The translations under genes were made by a program, and so were the position numbers. Shown here in pieces: positions 8,501 through 15,058 of a stretch of DNA of 31,621 bases (position 1 is the first letter of the stretch; each line of letters starts with the position of its first letter). The notes under the pieces are model-generated. The model did no database searches. It was not told where the DNA came from and saw nothing but the letters and a program-made list of their open reading frames with translations. The DNA is from CAWJPY01 sp963844865 (GTDB taxonomy: Bacteria; Acidobacteriota; Thermoanaerobaculia; Thermoanaerobaculales; Sulfomarinibacteraceae), in contig CAWJPY010000017.1 in assembly GCA_963844865.1 (NCBI GenBank), forward strand, positions 1 to 31,621, in the 5' to 3' direction.

Positions 8501-9141
8501 GCTGCGGCCATCCCCCACATCCGGTGGGCCGCGAGTGCCGTCCGATCGGCAACCGTCACGGCACCCACCACGCGTCCCTCCACCAGGAGCGGCTCCCGGA
8601 GGTAGAGGACCGCGCCCATCGCCGACCACTCCACGCCCCAGTGGCGCTCCCCCAGCGGCCGGGCGCCGGCCGGGTACCCGCGTTGGGCGCCACCCCACGC
8701 CACCAGTCGCCCGCGGTCGTCCGCCAGGTACAGCGTCCGACCCTCCACGCCTTTCGCAGCCCTGGCCAGGATGTGGAACGGCACCGACGGGTCCAGGGCC
8801 TCACCCCTGGCCTCGAAGAGGCGCCGCAGCGCAGGGTCCTCGCCCACCCGGCGCGCGACCTTCAGCATCCCCCGTGCGTGGGTGTCGAGCCCGGCGGCCA
8901 GGGTGTCCGTGGCTGCGGCGCGGGGAGCCAGCCACAGGGCGCTCGCCGCTGCCGCGAGCACCGCCAACCACGGCCACACGGCGCGTCCCCGTGGCCGGGC
9001 GAGCGCCAGCAGGACGGCACAAGCTCCGAGAGCGCCCCACAGGGGTGCGCGCCACGGCCCCCACGGTGTGCACACCGCCACTGCCAGCAGCGCCAGCCAC
9101 CACGACCGTCTGTTCCCGATAGCCCTGGCGTCATCCGCCAT
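5515..9141 (-). CDS. Large multi-sensor histidine kinase, NtrY-like
   Basis: A 1208-residue membrane sensor kinase. Reading from the N-terminus: two membrane segments (about 13-70), an extracytoplasmic domain (about 75-250), a block of several membrane helices (about 255-405), a second extracytoplasmic domain (about 410-600), two more helices, a third extracytoplasmic segment (about 655-770), a final helix, a HAMP-like linker (about 800-860), a PAS-like domain, then HisKA and HATPase_c. The H-box is HEVKNPLTP with H987. The N-box is NLVKNSVDAL (N1101 and N1105). The G1 box is DSAGGVP, the F-box FSPHFST and the G2 box GSGLGLAL, so the kinase looks active. The HEVKNPLTP form and a HAMP-PAS-HisKA order are typical of NtrY. 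It lies 48 bases after pepP and 4 bases before the lipoprotein. No response regulator is in the window. Confidence 0.85.
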   Translation of the reverse strand: MADDARAIGNRRSWWLALLAVAVCTPWGPWRAPLWGALGACAVLLALARPRGRAVWPWLAVLAAAASALWLAPRAAATDTLAAGLDTHARGMLKVARRVGEDPALRRLFEARGEALDPSVPFHILARAAKGVEGRTLYLADDRGRLVAWGGAQRGYPAGARPLGERHWGVEWSAMGAVLYLREPLLVEGRVVGAVTVADRTALAAHRMWGMAAAPGCRLVIGYDSPDGHLVRSPVIPGIELGVASRCAPAASGLQWLGWLVLVALAVALAPRMGLVVAAVGGAAYLAAPAPTVPVGVGLAVLVVAATTGRALRLLPARWGRWSVVVVLAGMAGACVVASEGGSALWLPERLLWPGWGAVWMLAAAWIASGWPEPEGGGARSLGRLLVIAAGLAGLGLVVEVARIPVLLSRAFGAGEVVSLPRGEIDLGGVLPAPVADCRLDDLAPALAARWGLPGWRTPSMLRLLDDGDNEVSRWGDLSAAGPSVASGGTWALSGLPGWRVELDVATPPWTWLADWHTGAPLAATRASRVWFAVLTRSGMVSASLHPEIRSLSAETAGALFYQRGGWTWIGVDDRPTLARVRREGEWLVAAVGRYPEVAVWVLRVAVGTLWALLGLLLARPPTIRGARPGTFGGRLRLLVAGGVVVPLAVLTLFLHLRLRQEEVRLEQLLGMDALQSARYTAIHLGGGFQVNDDLARWLAAGWGGEVMLFDGTAVAAVSRPDLMSEGMLPELPATAVYPSFLIGRDEPQVLREGRRTVASGAVDLEGRRLLLELIRFDRRYAQEAPWAVDWLLTGAVLAALLALVLTARIESRLSASLRDLVALARRLLHGEPMGEVERPPESDLAEVLDAVRTMNEQVQRREVSLRHQEELLRITLSTLAPAVLVVGPDAGPRFSNPSAQHMVAMYADAMEEVLRRAVERGATAGAAAEETVQPVPGEDLTWRVGAAQVPLPDGTPGVVVVVDDVTDVVRVDRLRQLNQLARIVAHEVKNPLTPVQLWIQELDDARRRGDPDLEELVADACREIGVQVERLRTTANSFSNLVALERWEAEPVQLGELIRDTLSSLTILERRGIRVRPSLPSDDCAEVVGDRRWLQRALGNLVKNSVDALGEAGGEIAIRVECEPEVVILEVEDSAGGVPEHQLSELFSPHFSTTSAGSGLGLALVHQVVSRCQGKVAAANGDDGLVVRITLPRARGRDEGDGEPLLR

Positions 9142-9148
9142 CCGGCGC

Positions 9149-9154
9149 AGTATA
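9149..9154 (-). promoter_or_regulatory. Candidate -10 element before the histidine kinase
   Basis: TATACT lies 7 bases before the ATG at 9141 on the minus strand, and there is no Shine-Dalgarno in between. If used, the transcript would start at or next to the ATG (leaderless). No -35 is visible, and read-through from pepP is an alternative. Confidence 0.2.
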
Positions 9155-9189
9155 GCGTCGGCGATGCCGCCCGCCGGGCCGGCGCCCCC

Positions 9190-10506
9190 TCAGGCCATCA
9201 TCCCTTCCACAGCGTCGGCGCCGGTGGGGAGATCTCCCGACAGGTTCTCGTTGCCCTCCGCGGTGACCAGGTGGTCGTCCTCGATCCGGACCCCGAGGGC
9301 CTCGTCGGGGATGTAGACGCCCGGCTCGTTGGTGATGACCATCCCCGGTTCCAGGGACACGTCGTCGCCCCCGGGATCGTGGGCCTCCAGGCCCAGGAAG
9401 TGGCCGATGCCGTGGATGAAGTGCTGACCGAGGCGGCCCCCGCCCGCATCGCGCAGCTCGGATCCTTCGATGGTCTGGTAGGCGATGCGGCGCAGCTCGG
9501 CGATCGTGACCCCGGGGCGGATCGCCTCCGCCACCCGGTCGTGGGCTTGGAGCACCAGCTCGTACACCCGGCGCTGGCGGTCGCTGAAGCGGCCGTTGAC
9601 CGGGTACGTGCGGGTGACGTCACCGCAGTAGTAGCCGTAGCGGGCACCGATGTCCACCACCACGACCTCGCCGTCTCTGCAGGGGCACACGTTCTGGTCG
9701 TAGTGCAGCGTGGTGGCGTTGAAGCCAGAGCCCACGATGCTCGGGAAGGCCGTCCCCTCCGCTCCCAGCTCCCGGAATGCCGCGTAGACCACGCCGTCCA
9801 CCCTCCCCTCTCCCACCCCCGGCGCGATGCACCGTGCGGCGCGGCGGTGCGCCTCGACGGTGGCCGCGATGGCCTTGCGCATGAGGTCGACCTCGCCCTC
9901 GTCCTTGACCAGCCGAAGGGCGTCGAGATGCCCCCGCAGATCCTGCACCCCGAAGCTCGGCATCCGCTCCCTCAGGCGCGCCAGGTAGCGATGCGTCGGC
10001 GGCAGCTCCCGGCCCGTGGCCACCGCGGGCAGGGGTGTCCAGAGCACCGCTTGAGGATCTGCGAGCCAGCTCTGCAAGCGACCCTCGAGGCCCGGCACGG
10101 GCCGGCGGCGCGCCTCGATGACCACCTCGGAGGGGCCGCTGCACAGCACCTCATCGAACCCGAGAGCGGCGGCGGACTCGTCGTCCGGGCCCCACTTGGG
10201 ACCGGTCCAGCGCTCCAGGTTGGGGTCGCGGGGGGGCAGGAAAAGGGCTTCCGTGCCGTCATGGGGACGCAGGACCACTGCGGCATTGGGCAGCTCCACC
10301 CCGGTCAGATAGAAGAAGTCCGGGTCCTGCCGGAACGTGCCGACGTCCCCGTAGCCACGGTCGTCCCCGGCGCCCCAGAGCACGATGGTACCTTCCCCCA
10401 CCCGCTCGCCCAGGCGCCGTCGCCGGGAGCGGTACACCTCGGGAGGCTGAAGCTGGGTCGCATAGTTGGCGCCTCTGGTGTCGGGTCTGTTGACGTGCTC
10501 GCTCAT
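9190..10506 (-). CDS. pepP: Xaa-Pro aminopeptidase (aminopeptidase P)
   Basis: A 438-residue cytosolic metallopeptidase that removes the N-terminal residue from peptides with proline in second position. The N-terminal domain (about 15-175) is the AMP_N type with a DPDFFYLTGVELP strand. The C-terminal pita-bread domain carries all five metal ligands: D285 and D296 (VDIGARYGYYCGDVTRTY), H369 (HGIGHFLG), E394 (TNEPGVY) and E409 (RIEDDH). Length fits PepP. The start follows GAGGAGGAGCC. A histidine kinase gene follows 48 bases downstream on the same strand. It is divergent from the HMG-CoA synthase operon across a 150-base gap. Confidence 0.93.
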   Translation of the reverse strand: MSEHVNRPDTRGANYATQLQPPEVYRSRRRRLGERVGEGTIVLWGAGDDRGYGDVGTFRQDPDFFYLTGVELPNAAVVLRPHDGTEALFLPPRDPNLERWTGPKWGPDDESAAALGFDEVLCSGPSEVVIEARRRPVPGLEGRLQSWLADPQAVLWTPLPAVATGRELPPTHRYLARLRERMPSFGVQDLRGHLDALRLVKDEGEVDLMRKAIAATVEAHRRAARCIAPGVGEGRVDGVVYAAFRELGAEGTAFPSIVGSGFNATTLHYDQNVCPCRDGEVVVVDIGARYGYYCGDVTRTYPVNGRFSDRQRRVYELVLQAHDRVAEAIRPGVTIAELRRIAYQTIEGSELRDAGGGRLGQHFIHGIGHFLGLEAHDPGGDDVSLEPGMVITNEPGVYIPDEALGVRIEDDHLVTAEGNENLSGDLPTGADAVEGMMA

Positions 10507-10568
10507 GGCTCCTCCTCAGGGCCTCGATTGTAGCCGCGCAGCGACGCCGGCAAACGTCTTGCGTGCGC

Positions 10569-10597
10569 TTTACACCCCCAGTGGGTCCGGGTAGACT
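10569..10597 (+). promoter_or_regulatory. Sigma70-type promoter for the HMGCS operon
   Basis: TTTACA (10569-10574) and TAGACT (10592-10597) are separated by exactly 17 bases, in the gap between pepP and the HMG-CoA synthase gene and about 60 bases before its start. This is the best sigma70-like match I found in the window. Confidence 0.55.
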
Positions 10598-10656
10598 GAC
10601 CCGCGTCCGCGAGGTCCGTCGTAAGGCGAACTGATCTCAGCACTTGGAGGGGCTCA

Positions 10657-11715
10657 ATGAGCGATGGCATCGTCGGCTGGGGCGCGTACATCCCGCGCCG
10701 CCGTATCAAGCTCGAGGAGATCGCGAAGGTGTGGGGGGCGGACGCGCCTTCCTACAAGCGTGGTCTCCAGCTCTACGAGAAGTCGGTCCCCGGCGCGGAC
10801 GAGGACACGGTCACCATGTCCGTGGAGGCGGCCCGCAACGCCCTCGCCCGCTCCGGCGGCGTGCGGCCGGTCCAGATCGGCTGCGTCTACGTGGGATCGG
10901 AGTCCCATCCCTACGCGGTCAAGCCTTCCGGTACCATCGTCGCCGAGGCCATCGGCGCCACCCCGGAGGTGCACGTCGCCGACCTCGAGTTCGCCTGCAA
11001 GGCCGGGACCGAGGGCATGTTCCTCGCCCACTCCCTGGTCAAGGCGGGAGAGGTCGAGTTCGGCCTCGGCATCGGCGCCGACACCTCCCAGGGCGCGCCC
11101 GGCGACGCCCTCGAGTACTCGGCGGCCGCGGGTGCTGCGGCCTTCATCTTCGGCGCCGACCCCGAGCGGATCGTGGCCGAGGTGGTCGCCACCTACAGCT
11201 GGACCACCGACACCCCCGACTTCTGGCGCCGGGAGTACATGCACTACCCTCGACACGGCGGTCGCTTCACGGGCGAGCCCGCCTACTTCCGCCACACCCT
11301 GAGCTCGGCGGAGGGCATCATGGCCAAGACCGGCCTCAAGCCCTCCGACTTCGCCCACGCCATCTTCCACCAACCCAACGGCAAGTTCCCCATGCGCGCC
11401 GGCACCAAGCTCGGGTTCGAGCGCGAGCAGCTCCAGACCGGGTGGCTGTCACCGTGGCTGGGCAACACCTACTCCGGCGCCTCCCCCATCGGGCTGACCG
11501 CGGTCCTGGACATCGCCACGCCCGGCGACCTCATCCTGCTCACCTCGTTCGGGTCCGGCGCGGGTTCCGACTCCTTCGTCTTCCGCACCACCGACCGGGT
11601 CGCCGAGGTCCAGGCGTCGGCGACCAAGACGCGGCCGCAGCTCGAAGACAACAAGATCTATGTCGACTACGGCACCTACGCCAAGCTGCGCGGCAAGATC
11701 CGGATGGGCGAGTAG
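10657..11715 (+). CDS. Hydroxymethylglutaryl-CoA synthase, archaeal type
   Basis: A 352-residue condensing enzyme expected to join acetyl-CoA and acetoacetyl-CoA into HMG-CoA, the second step of the mevalonate pathway. Catalytic residues are all in recognisable blocks: Glu82 in VGSESHPYAVKP, the acyl-carrying Cys114 in DLEFACKAGTEG, and His238 in FHQPNGKFP. Length and motifs match the archaeal HMGCS family rather than the roughly 390-460-residue Firmicute or eukaryotic form. GGAGGGG precedes the ATG by 4 bases. It is directly followed by a thiolase (12-base gap) and a DUF35 gene, the same order as in archaeal operons whose products form one complex. PhlA-type acetyltransferases (phlACB) share this order and are the main alternative, but the intact HMGCS motifs favour the mevalonate role. 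Confidence 0.88.
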   Translation: MSDGIVGWGAYIPRRRIKLEEIAKVWGADAPSYKRGLQLYEKSVPGADEDTVTMSVEAARNALARSGGVRPVQIGCVYVGSESHPYAVKPSGTIVAEAIGATPEVHVADLEFACKAGTEGMFLAHSLVKAGEVEFGLGIGADTSQGAPGDALEYSAAAGAAAFIFGADPERIVAEVVATYSWTTDTPDFWRREYMHYPRHGGRFTGEPAYFRHTLSSAEGIMAKTGLKPSDFAHAIFHQPNGKFPMRAGTKLGFEREQLQTGWLSPWLGNTYSGASPIGLTAVLDIATPGDLILLTSFGSGAGSDSFVFRTTDRVAEVQASATKTRPQLEDNKIYVDYGTYAKLRGKIRMGE

Positions 11716-11727
11716 GAGGGGGGAGTC

Positions 11728-12888
11728 ATGCGCGAAGTAGCTGTCATCGGCACCGGGCTCACCGACTTCGGTGAGGTGTGGGGCAAGTCGCTGCGCACCC
11801 TGTGGGCGGAAGCCGCTCTGGCGGCCCTCGCCGACGCGGGCGTCGACGAGCTCGACCTGATCACCGTCGGCTGCATGTCGCCCGGGTTGTTCATCGGCCA
11901 GGAGCACCTGGCCTCGCTGGTCGCGGATGAGCTCGGCATGGCCGGGGTGGGCGCCGCCCGGGTGGAGTCCGCCTGCGCCTCCGGAGGCCTGGCCCTGCGC
12001 GCCGGCTTCGCCGAGGTCGCGGCGGGGCTGGCCGACGTGGTCCTCGTCACCGGCGTCGAGAAGATGACCGACGTGGACGGCGCCACCGCCACCTACAGCC
12101 TGGGCACGGCCGCCGACCAGGAGTGGGAGGGATTTCACGGCATCACCTTCCCGGGCCTCTACGCCATGCTCGCCCGCGCGCACATGGAGGCGCACGGCAC
12201 GACCCGCGAGCAGCTCGCGGCGGTGGCGGTGAAGAACCACGCCAACGGGCTCCTCAATCCCCATGCCCAGTACCACCTGCGGGTGACCATGGAGGACGTG
12301 CTGCGCTCGACCATGGTGGCCGAGCCCCTGCGTCTTCTGGACTGCTCCCCCATCACCGACGGGGCCGCGGCGCTCGTCATCGCCTCCGTCGAGCGGGCCC
12401 GGGAGCTCGTGGGCGATCGCCCCCTGGTGAAGATCACCGGCTCCGGAATGGCCACCGACGCCATCAGCCTCGCCAACCGCGGCAGCCTCACGGAGCTGGC
12501 CGCTGTGCGCCTGGCAGGCGAGCGCGCGTACCGCATGTCGGGACGCACACCGAGCGACATCCACGTCGCCGAGGTCCACGACTGCTTCACGATCGCCGAG
12601 ATCATGGCCACGGAGGCCCTGGGCTTCTTCGACGAGGGCTCCGGTGGATCAGCCGTCGAGAAGGGTCTGACCGCCCTCGGCGGTCGCATCCCCGTGAATC
12701 CGTCCGGCGGCCTCAAGTCCAAGGGTCATCCGGTGGGCGCCACCGGCGTCGCCCAGATCGCCGAGATCGTGGCCCAGCTCCGCGGCGAGGCCGGTCAGCG
12801 ACAGGTGGAGGGCGCCCGCATCGGGCTCGCCCAGAACATGGGCGGCTCGGGAGGCACCTCGGTCGTGCACATCCTGGAGGTGGCGTGA
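11728..12888 (+). CDS. Acetyl-CoA C-acetyltransferase (thiolase), archaeal/SCP-x type
   Basis: A 386-residue thiolase. The nucleophile is Cys83 in ESACASGGLAL, and GGLKSKGHPVGATG supplies the catalytic His. The C-terminal CxG cysteine of classical PhaA/FadA thiolases is absent: the end reads NMGGSGGTSVVHI, as in archaeal and SCP-x-like thiolases, where the VHDCFT block is thought to provide the second cysteine. It starts 12 bases after the HMGCS stop with AGGAGGGGGGAG upstream, and its stop overlaps the DUF35 start by one base (TGATG). In archaea this thiolase makes acetoacetyl-CoA and passes it directly to HMGCS on a DUF35 scaffold. That function is inferred here from family and order. Confidence 0.88.
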   Translation: MREVAVIGTGLTDFGEVWGKSLRTLWAEAALAALADAGVDELDLITVGCMSPGLFIGQEHLASLVADELGMAGVGAARVESACASGGLALRAGFAEVAAGLADVVLVTGVEKMTDVDGATATYSLGTAADQEWEGFHGITFPGLYAMLARAHMEAHGTTREQLAAVAVKNHANGLLNPHAQYHLRVTMEDVLRSTMVAEPLRLLDCSPITDGAAALVIASVERARELVGDRPLVKITGSGMATDAISLANRGSLTELAAVRLAGERAYRMSGRTPSDIHVAEVHDCFTIAEIMATEALGFFDEGSGGSAVEKGLTALGGRIPVNPSGGLKSKGHPVGATGVAQIAEIVAQLRGEAGQRQVEGARIGLAQNMGGSGGTSVVHILEVA

Positions 12889-13289
12889 TGACGTTCCCTG
12901 CGCGAGCATGGCGCGAGTTTCCCCAGCGGTATCGGCTCGAGGCGAGCCGGTGCACCGACTGCTCCAAGGTGCTCTACCCGCCGCGGGTGGTGTGCCCGGG
13001 CTGCGGCGGCCGCTCCTTCGAAACCGTCGAGCTGCCTCGCAAGGGCAAGATCGTCACCTTCACGGTGGTCCACGTCCCGCCCTCCGGCTTCGCCGAGCAG
13101 GTGCCCCTGCCCATCGCCCTGGTGGAGCTCGACAACGGGGCCCGGATCATGGTCCAGGTGGGAGACGTCGCCGAGCCCGGCGAGCTTCGCACCGGGATGC
13201 CGGTGCGGCTGGAGTTCCGCCGCATCTCGAGCGACGGCGAAGCGGGCATCATCTGCTACGGGCACAAGGCGGTCCCCGACAGAAGCTGA
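12888..13289 (+). CDS. DUF35 / OB-fold zinc-ribbon acyl-CoA-binding scaffold protein
   Basis: A 133-residue protein with an N-terminal rubredoxin-like zinc ribbon (C22, C25, C36, C39 in RCTDC and CPGC) and a C-terminal OB-fold (KIVTFTVVHVPPSGF, PIALVELDNGARIMVQV). This is the DUF35 (DUF35_N plus OB) family. In archaea its member bridges thiolase and HMG-CoA synthase and holds the pantetheine arm of the shared CoA. The ATG overlaps the thiolase stop by one base, so translation is coupled. It ends the operon. About 90 bases downstream an ArsR regulator begins with its own operator. Confidence 0.9.
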   Translation: MTFPARAWREFPQRYRLEASRCTDCSKVLYPPRVVCPGCGGRSFETVELPRKGKIVTFTVVHVPPSGFAEQVPLPIALVELDNGARIMVQVGDVAEPGELRTGMPVRLEFRRISSDGEAGIICYGHKAVPDRS

Positions 13290-13342
13290 CGACACCGGGC
13301 GCACCACCCGTCGCGAGGGCGCGGGCCGGGGTCCGTCCGTGA

Positions 13343-13378
13343 CAAATATTTGACGTTCGCTGTCGACTTTGAGAAAAT
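13343..13378 (+). promoter_or_regulatory. ArsR operator and promoter
   Basis: CAAATATTTG (13343-13352) is a perfect 10-base palindrome in an AT-rich island within GC-rich DNA. It overlaps a -35-like TTGACG (13350-13355), which is 17 bases from GAAAAT (13373-13378) as a possible -10. Overlap of operator and -35 suits an auto-repressing ArsR/SmtB regulator. The predicted transcript start would fall near the second ATG (13385) of the gene. Confidence 0.45.
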
Positions 13379-13753
13379 ATGCACATGATGGAAGCCGAGG
13401 TATCGGAGTACTGCAGCGAACACGAAATCGACTCCGAGCTGGTGGCCCGGGTACACTCCCTGGCCCTCTCCGGGAAGACGGTCCAGTGCTTGAGCCGGGT
13501 CTTCTCCTCCCTCTCGGACCCCACTCGTCTTCGGATCCTTCATGCCCTCGTGGTGGTGAACGAGATCTGCGTCTGCGACCTGGCCGCCATCGCGGAGCTC
13601 TCGGTGTCCGCGGTCAGTCACCAGCTCCGTCTCCTGCGGGACCGCGACCTGGTCACATCGCGACGCGACGGCCGCAACGTCTACTACCGGCTATCCGACG
13701 AGCACATCTCCGACCTCATGGCCGCGGGCATCGACCACGCCTGCGCAAGGTGA
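13379..13753 (+). CDS. ArsR/SmtB family metal-responsive repressor
   Basis: A 124-residue winged-helix repressor. FSSLSDPTRLRILHAL and SVSAVSHQLRLLRDRDLVTSRRDGRNVYYRL (here two blocks, the recognition helix and the wing) are classic for the family. The alpha3 metal motif is EICVCDL with two cysteines, as in the ELCVCDL box of ArsR/CadC. A further Cys/His pair near the N-terminus (YCSEHE) resembles the CadC N-terminal ligand arm, and HAC lies at the C-terminus, so soft metals such as Cd, Pb or As(III), or Zn, are plausible. Three in-frame ATGs (13379, 13385, 13388) compete as starts. No metal efflux or arsenic gene lies nearby, so its target is unclear apart from likely autoregulation. Confidence 0.9.
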   Translation: MHMMEAEVSEYCSEHEIDSELVARVHSLALSGKTVQCLSRVFSSLSDPTRLRILHALVVVNEICVCDLAAIAELSVSAVSHQLRLLRDRDLVTSRRDGRNVYYRLSDEHISDLMAAGIDHACAR

Positions 13754-13754
13754 C

Positions 13755-13789
13755 TTTCAATTCTGAATTCTCAATTCTGAATTCTGAAT
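13755..13789 (+). repeat. AT-rich heptamer repeat array (consensus TTCTGAA)
   Basis: Five tandem heptamers close to TTCTGAA start at the 3' end of arsR. The 14-base unit TCAATTCTGAATTC occurs twice without a mismatch (13757-13770 and 13771-13784). Base composition is sharply different from both flanks. Confidence 0.75.
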
Positions 13790-13916
13790 AGCCGCCGCCC
13801 ACGCCGAAACCGGACCGTGGGCAGATGCTCTCGAGCCGTCAGCTCCCGGTTCCTGGTTGTTGATCCCGCCCACACGGCCCGTGGCCGCCACTCCTGCAGC
13901 GCCATCCACGAGTCCA

Positions 13917-13941
13917 ATGAAGAATTGAGAATCGAGAGCTC
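13917..13941 (-). repeat. Degenerate inverted copy of the heptamer repeat
   Basis: GAAGAATTGAGAATCGAGAG, ending next to the exbD stop, reads in reverse as a decayed version of the array at 13755-13789. The two arms face each other across about 130 bases of ordinary GC-rich sequence with no gene. Confidence 0.5.
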
Positions 13942-13942
13942 G

Positions 13943-14371
13943 TTACTGAGGATTGTCTGGGGGCTTCTCCGCCGACATCTGGATCGTCTTCGCACCCACG
14001 CTGCGGGCCACGTCGAGGACGTGCACGACCACCCCGTAGTCGGCGGCGCGATCACCTTTGAGGATGATGGTCCGGCCCGGCGCATCGTCCACCACCCGGC
14101 GCAGGCGCGACTCGAGCTGGCCCGCGGGCACCTCCGTGCCGTCGATCCACACCGACCCATCCACGGCCACCACGACCTCCGGCGTCTTCTCCTGGTGGCC
14201 GGCGCCCACCGCCTCGGCGGTCTTCGCCTCCGGAAGCTGCAGCTTCAGACGCTCGTCGCTGACGAACTGGGTGGTCACGGCGTAGAAGATCAGCAGCAGG
14301 AAGATGACGTCGATGAGGGGCGCCATCTGGATCTCGGGTCGACGACCGCCCCGGACGGGTACCAATCTCAC
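13943..14371 (-). CDS. exbD: Biopolymer transporter ExbD/TolR
   Basis: A 142-residue inner-membrane protein of the ExbB-ExbD proton motor. It begins with a short basic cytosolic stretch (RLVPVRGGRRPEIQM), then one membrane helix (PLIDVIFLLLIFYAVTTQF) carrying the Asp of IDVIF that is expected to take part in proton conduction, then a periplasmic domain. The start is GTG at 14371, overlapping the exbB stop by 4 bases (GTGA), with GGAGGC 7 bases upstream. A longer frame upstream is only the exbB shadow. It is the last gene of tonB-exbB-exbD. Confidence 0.93.
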   Translation of the reverse strand: MRLVPVRGGRRPEIQMAPLIDVIFLLLIFYAVTTQFVSDERLKLQLPEAKTAEAVGAGHQEKTPEVVVAVDGSVWIDGTEVPAGQLESRLRRVVDDAPGRTIILKGDRAADYGVVVHVLDVARSVGAKTIQMSAEKPPDNPQ

Positions 14372-15018
14372 GATGCCGCCTCCCGCGCCGGGGCGTCGCT
14401 CTTCTGCTGAACCTCCTCGGGCCGTCGCACCAGGTGCAGGAAGTCCAGGAGCTGCTGCTCGATCTCGGAGAGCGTCGCCACCGCCCGCGCCTCCAGGAAC
14501 GAGTGGGTGAACAGCGTCGGGATGGCGATGATCAGACCCGTGGCCGTCGTGATCAGGGCCTGCGCGATGCCCGAGGCCAGCTGCTCCGTGATGCCGGTGC
14601 CCGCCGTGGCGACGGCCTGGAAGATCTTGATCATGCCGAGCACCGTCCCGAGCAGGCCCAGCAGCGGGGCTCCGGCCACGACGGTGGCCAGTGCGGGCAG
14701 GCCCCGCTGGAGGCCCAGGAGCTCCCTCCGCCCCGTGTCCTCGAGGATCTCCTTGAGCTCGTCGTAGGGAGCCCGCCGGTTGTCGATGAGGGCGATCACC
14801 AGGTTGGTGAACGGCCCCGGGTGGCGATGGCAGTAGTCGGTCGCCGCCCGGTACTGCCCCCCGGTCAGGAGCTGCGACAGGCTCGTGATGGTGGACTCCT
14901 TCAGGAAGTTGGCTCGTCGCACCACCCACAGCCGCTCGATGACGATGGCCAGGGCCACCAGGGAGAGCAGGCCCAGGGGGATCATGACCGGACCGCCGGA
15001 GATGAGGATGTCGATCAC
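14368..15018 (-). CDS. exbB: MotA/TolQ/ExbB proton channel protein
   Basis: A 216-residue inner-membrane protein with three membrane helices: about residues 8-27, 105-130 (VVAGAPLLGLLGTVLGMIKIF in part) and 148-172 (ALITTATGLIIAIPTLF). The LLGTVLGMI and ALITTATGL blocks are typical of TolQ/ExbB. With ExbD it converts proton flow into force on TonB. The start is GTG at 15018 with AAGGAG upstream. It lies 40 bases after tonB and overlaps exbD. No TonB-dependent receptor is in the window, so the transported substrate is unknown. Confidence 0.94.
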   Translation of the reverse strand: MIDILISGGPVMIPLGLLSLVALAIVIERLWVVRRANFLKESTITSLSQLLTGGQYRAATDYCHRHPGPFTNLVIALIDNRRAPYDELKEILEDTGRRELLGLQRGLPALATVVAGAPLLGLLGTVLGMIKIFQAVATAGTGITEQLASGIAQALITTATGLIIAIPTLFTHSFLEARAVATLSEIEQQLLDFLHLVRRPEEVQQKSDAPAREAAS

Positions 15019-15058
15019 AGCTCGCTCCTTGACCGCCGGCCGGGACCCGGCTGCACGG

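Noticed and set aside
5641..10533. A 1630-codon open frame on the plus strand, antisense to the histidine kinase and pepP
   Set aside because: It is Arg/His/Pro/Gly-rich with no domain signature and mirrors the codon bias of two genes with complete catalytic motifs on the other strand. Long antisense frames are expected in DNA this GC-rich.
10657..13289. A phlACB-type acetylphloroglucinol acetyltransferase operon
   Set aside because: The order fits, but HMGCS keeps the full archaeal catalytic set (Glu82, Cys114, His238 blocks) and no polyketide synthase is nearby. It is kept only as an alternative.
14372..14929. Extension of exbD to an upstream start at 14929
   Set aside because: That segment is exbB read in the wrong frame; the GTG at 14371 with a ribosome-binding site and 4-base overlap is the natural start.
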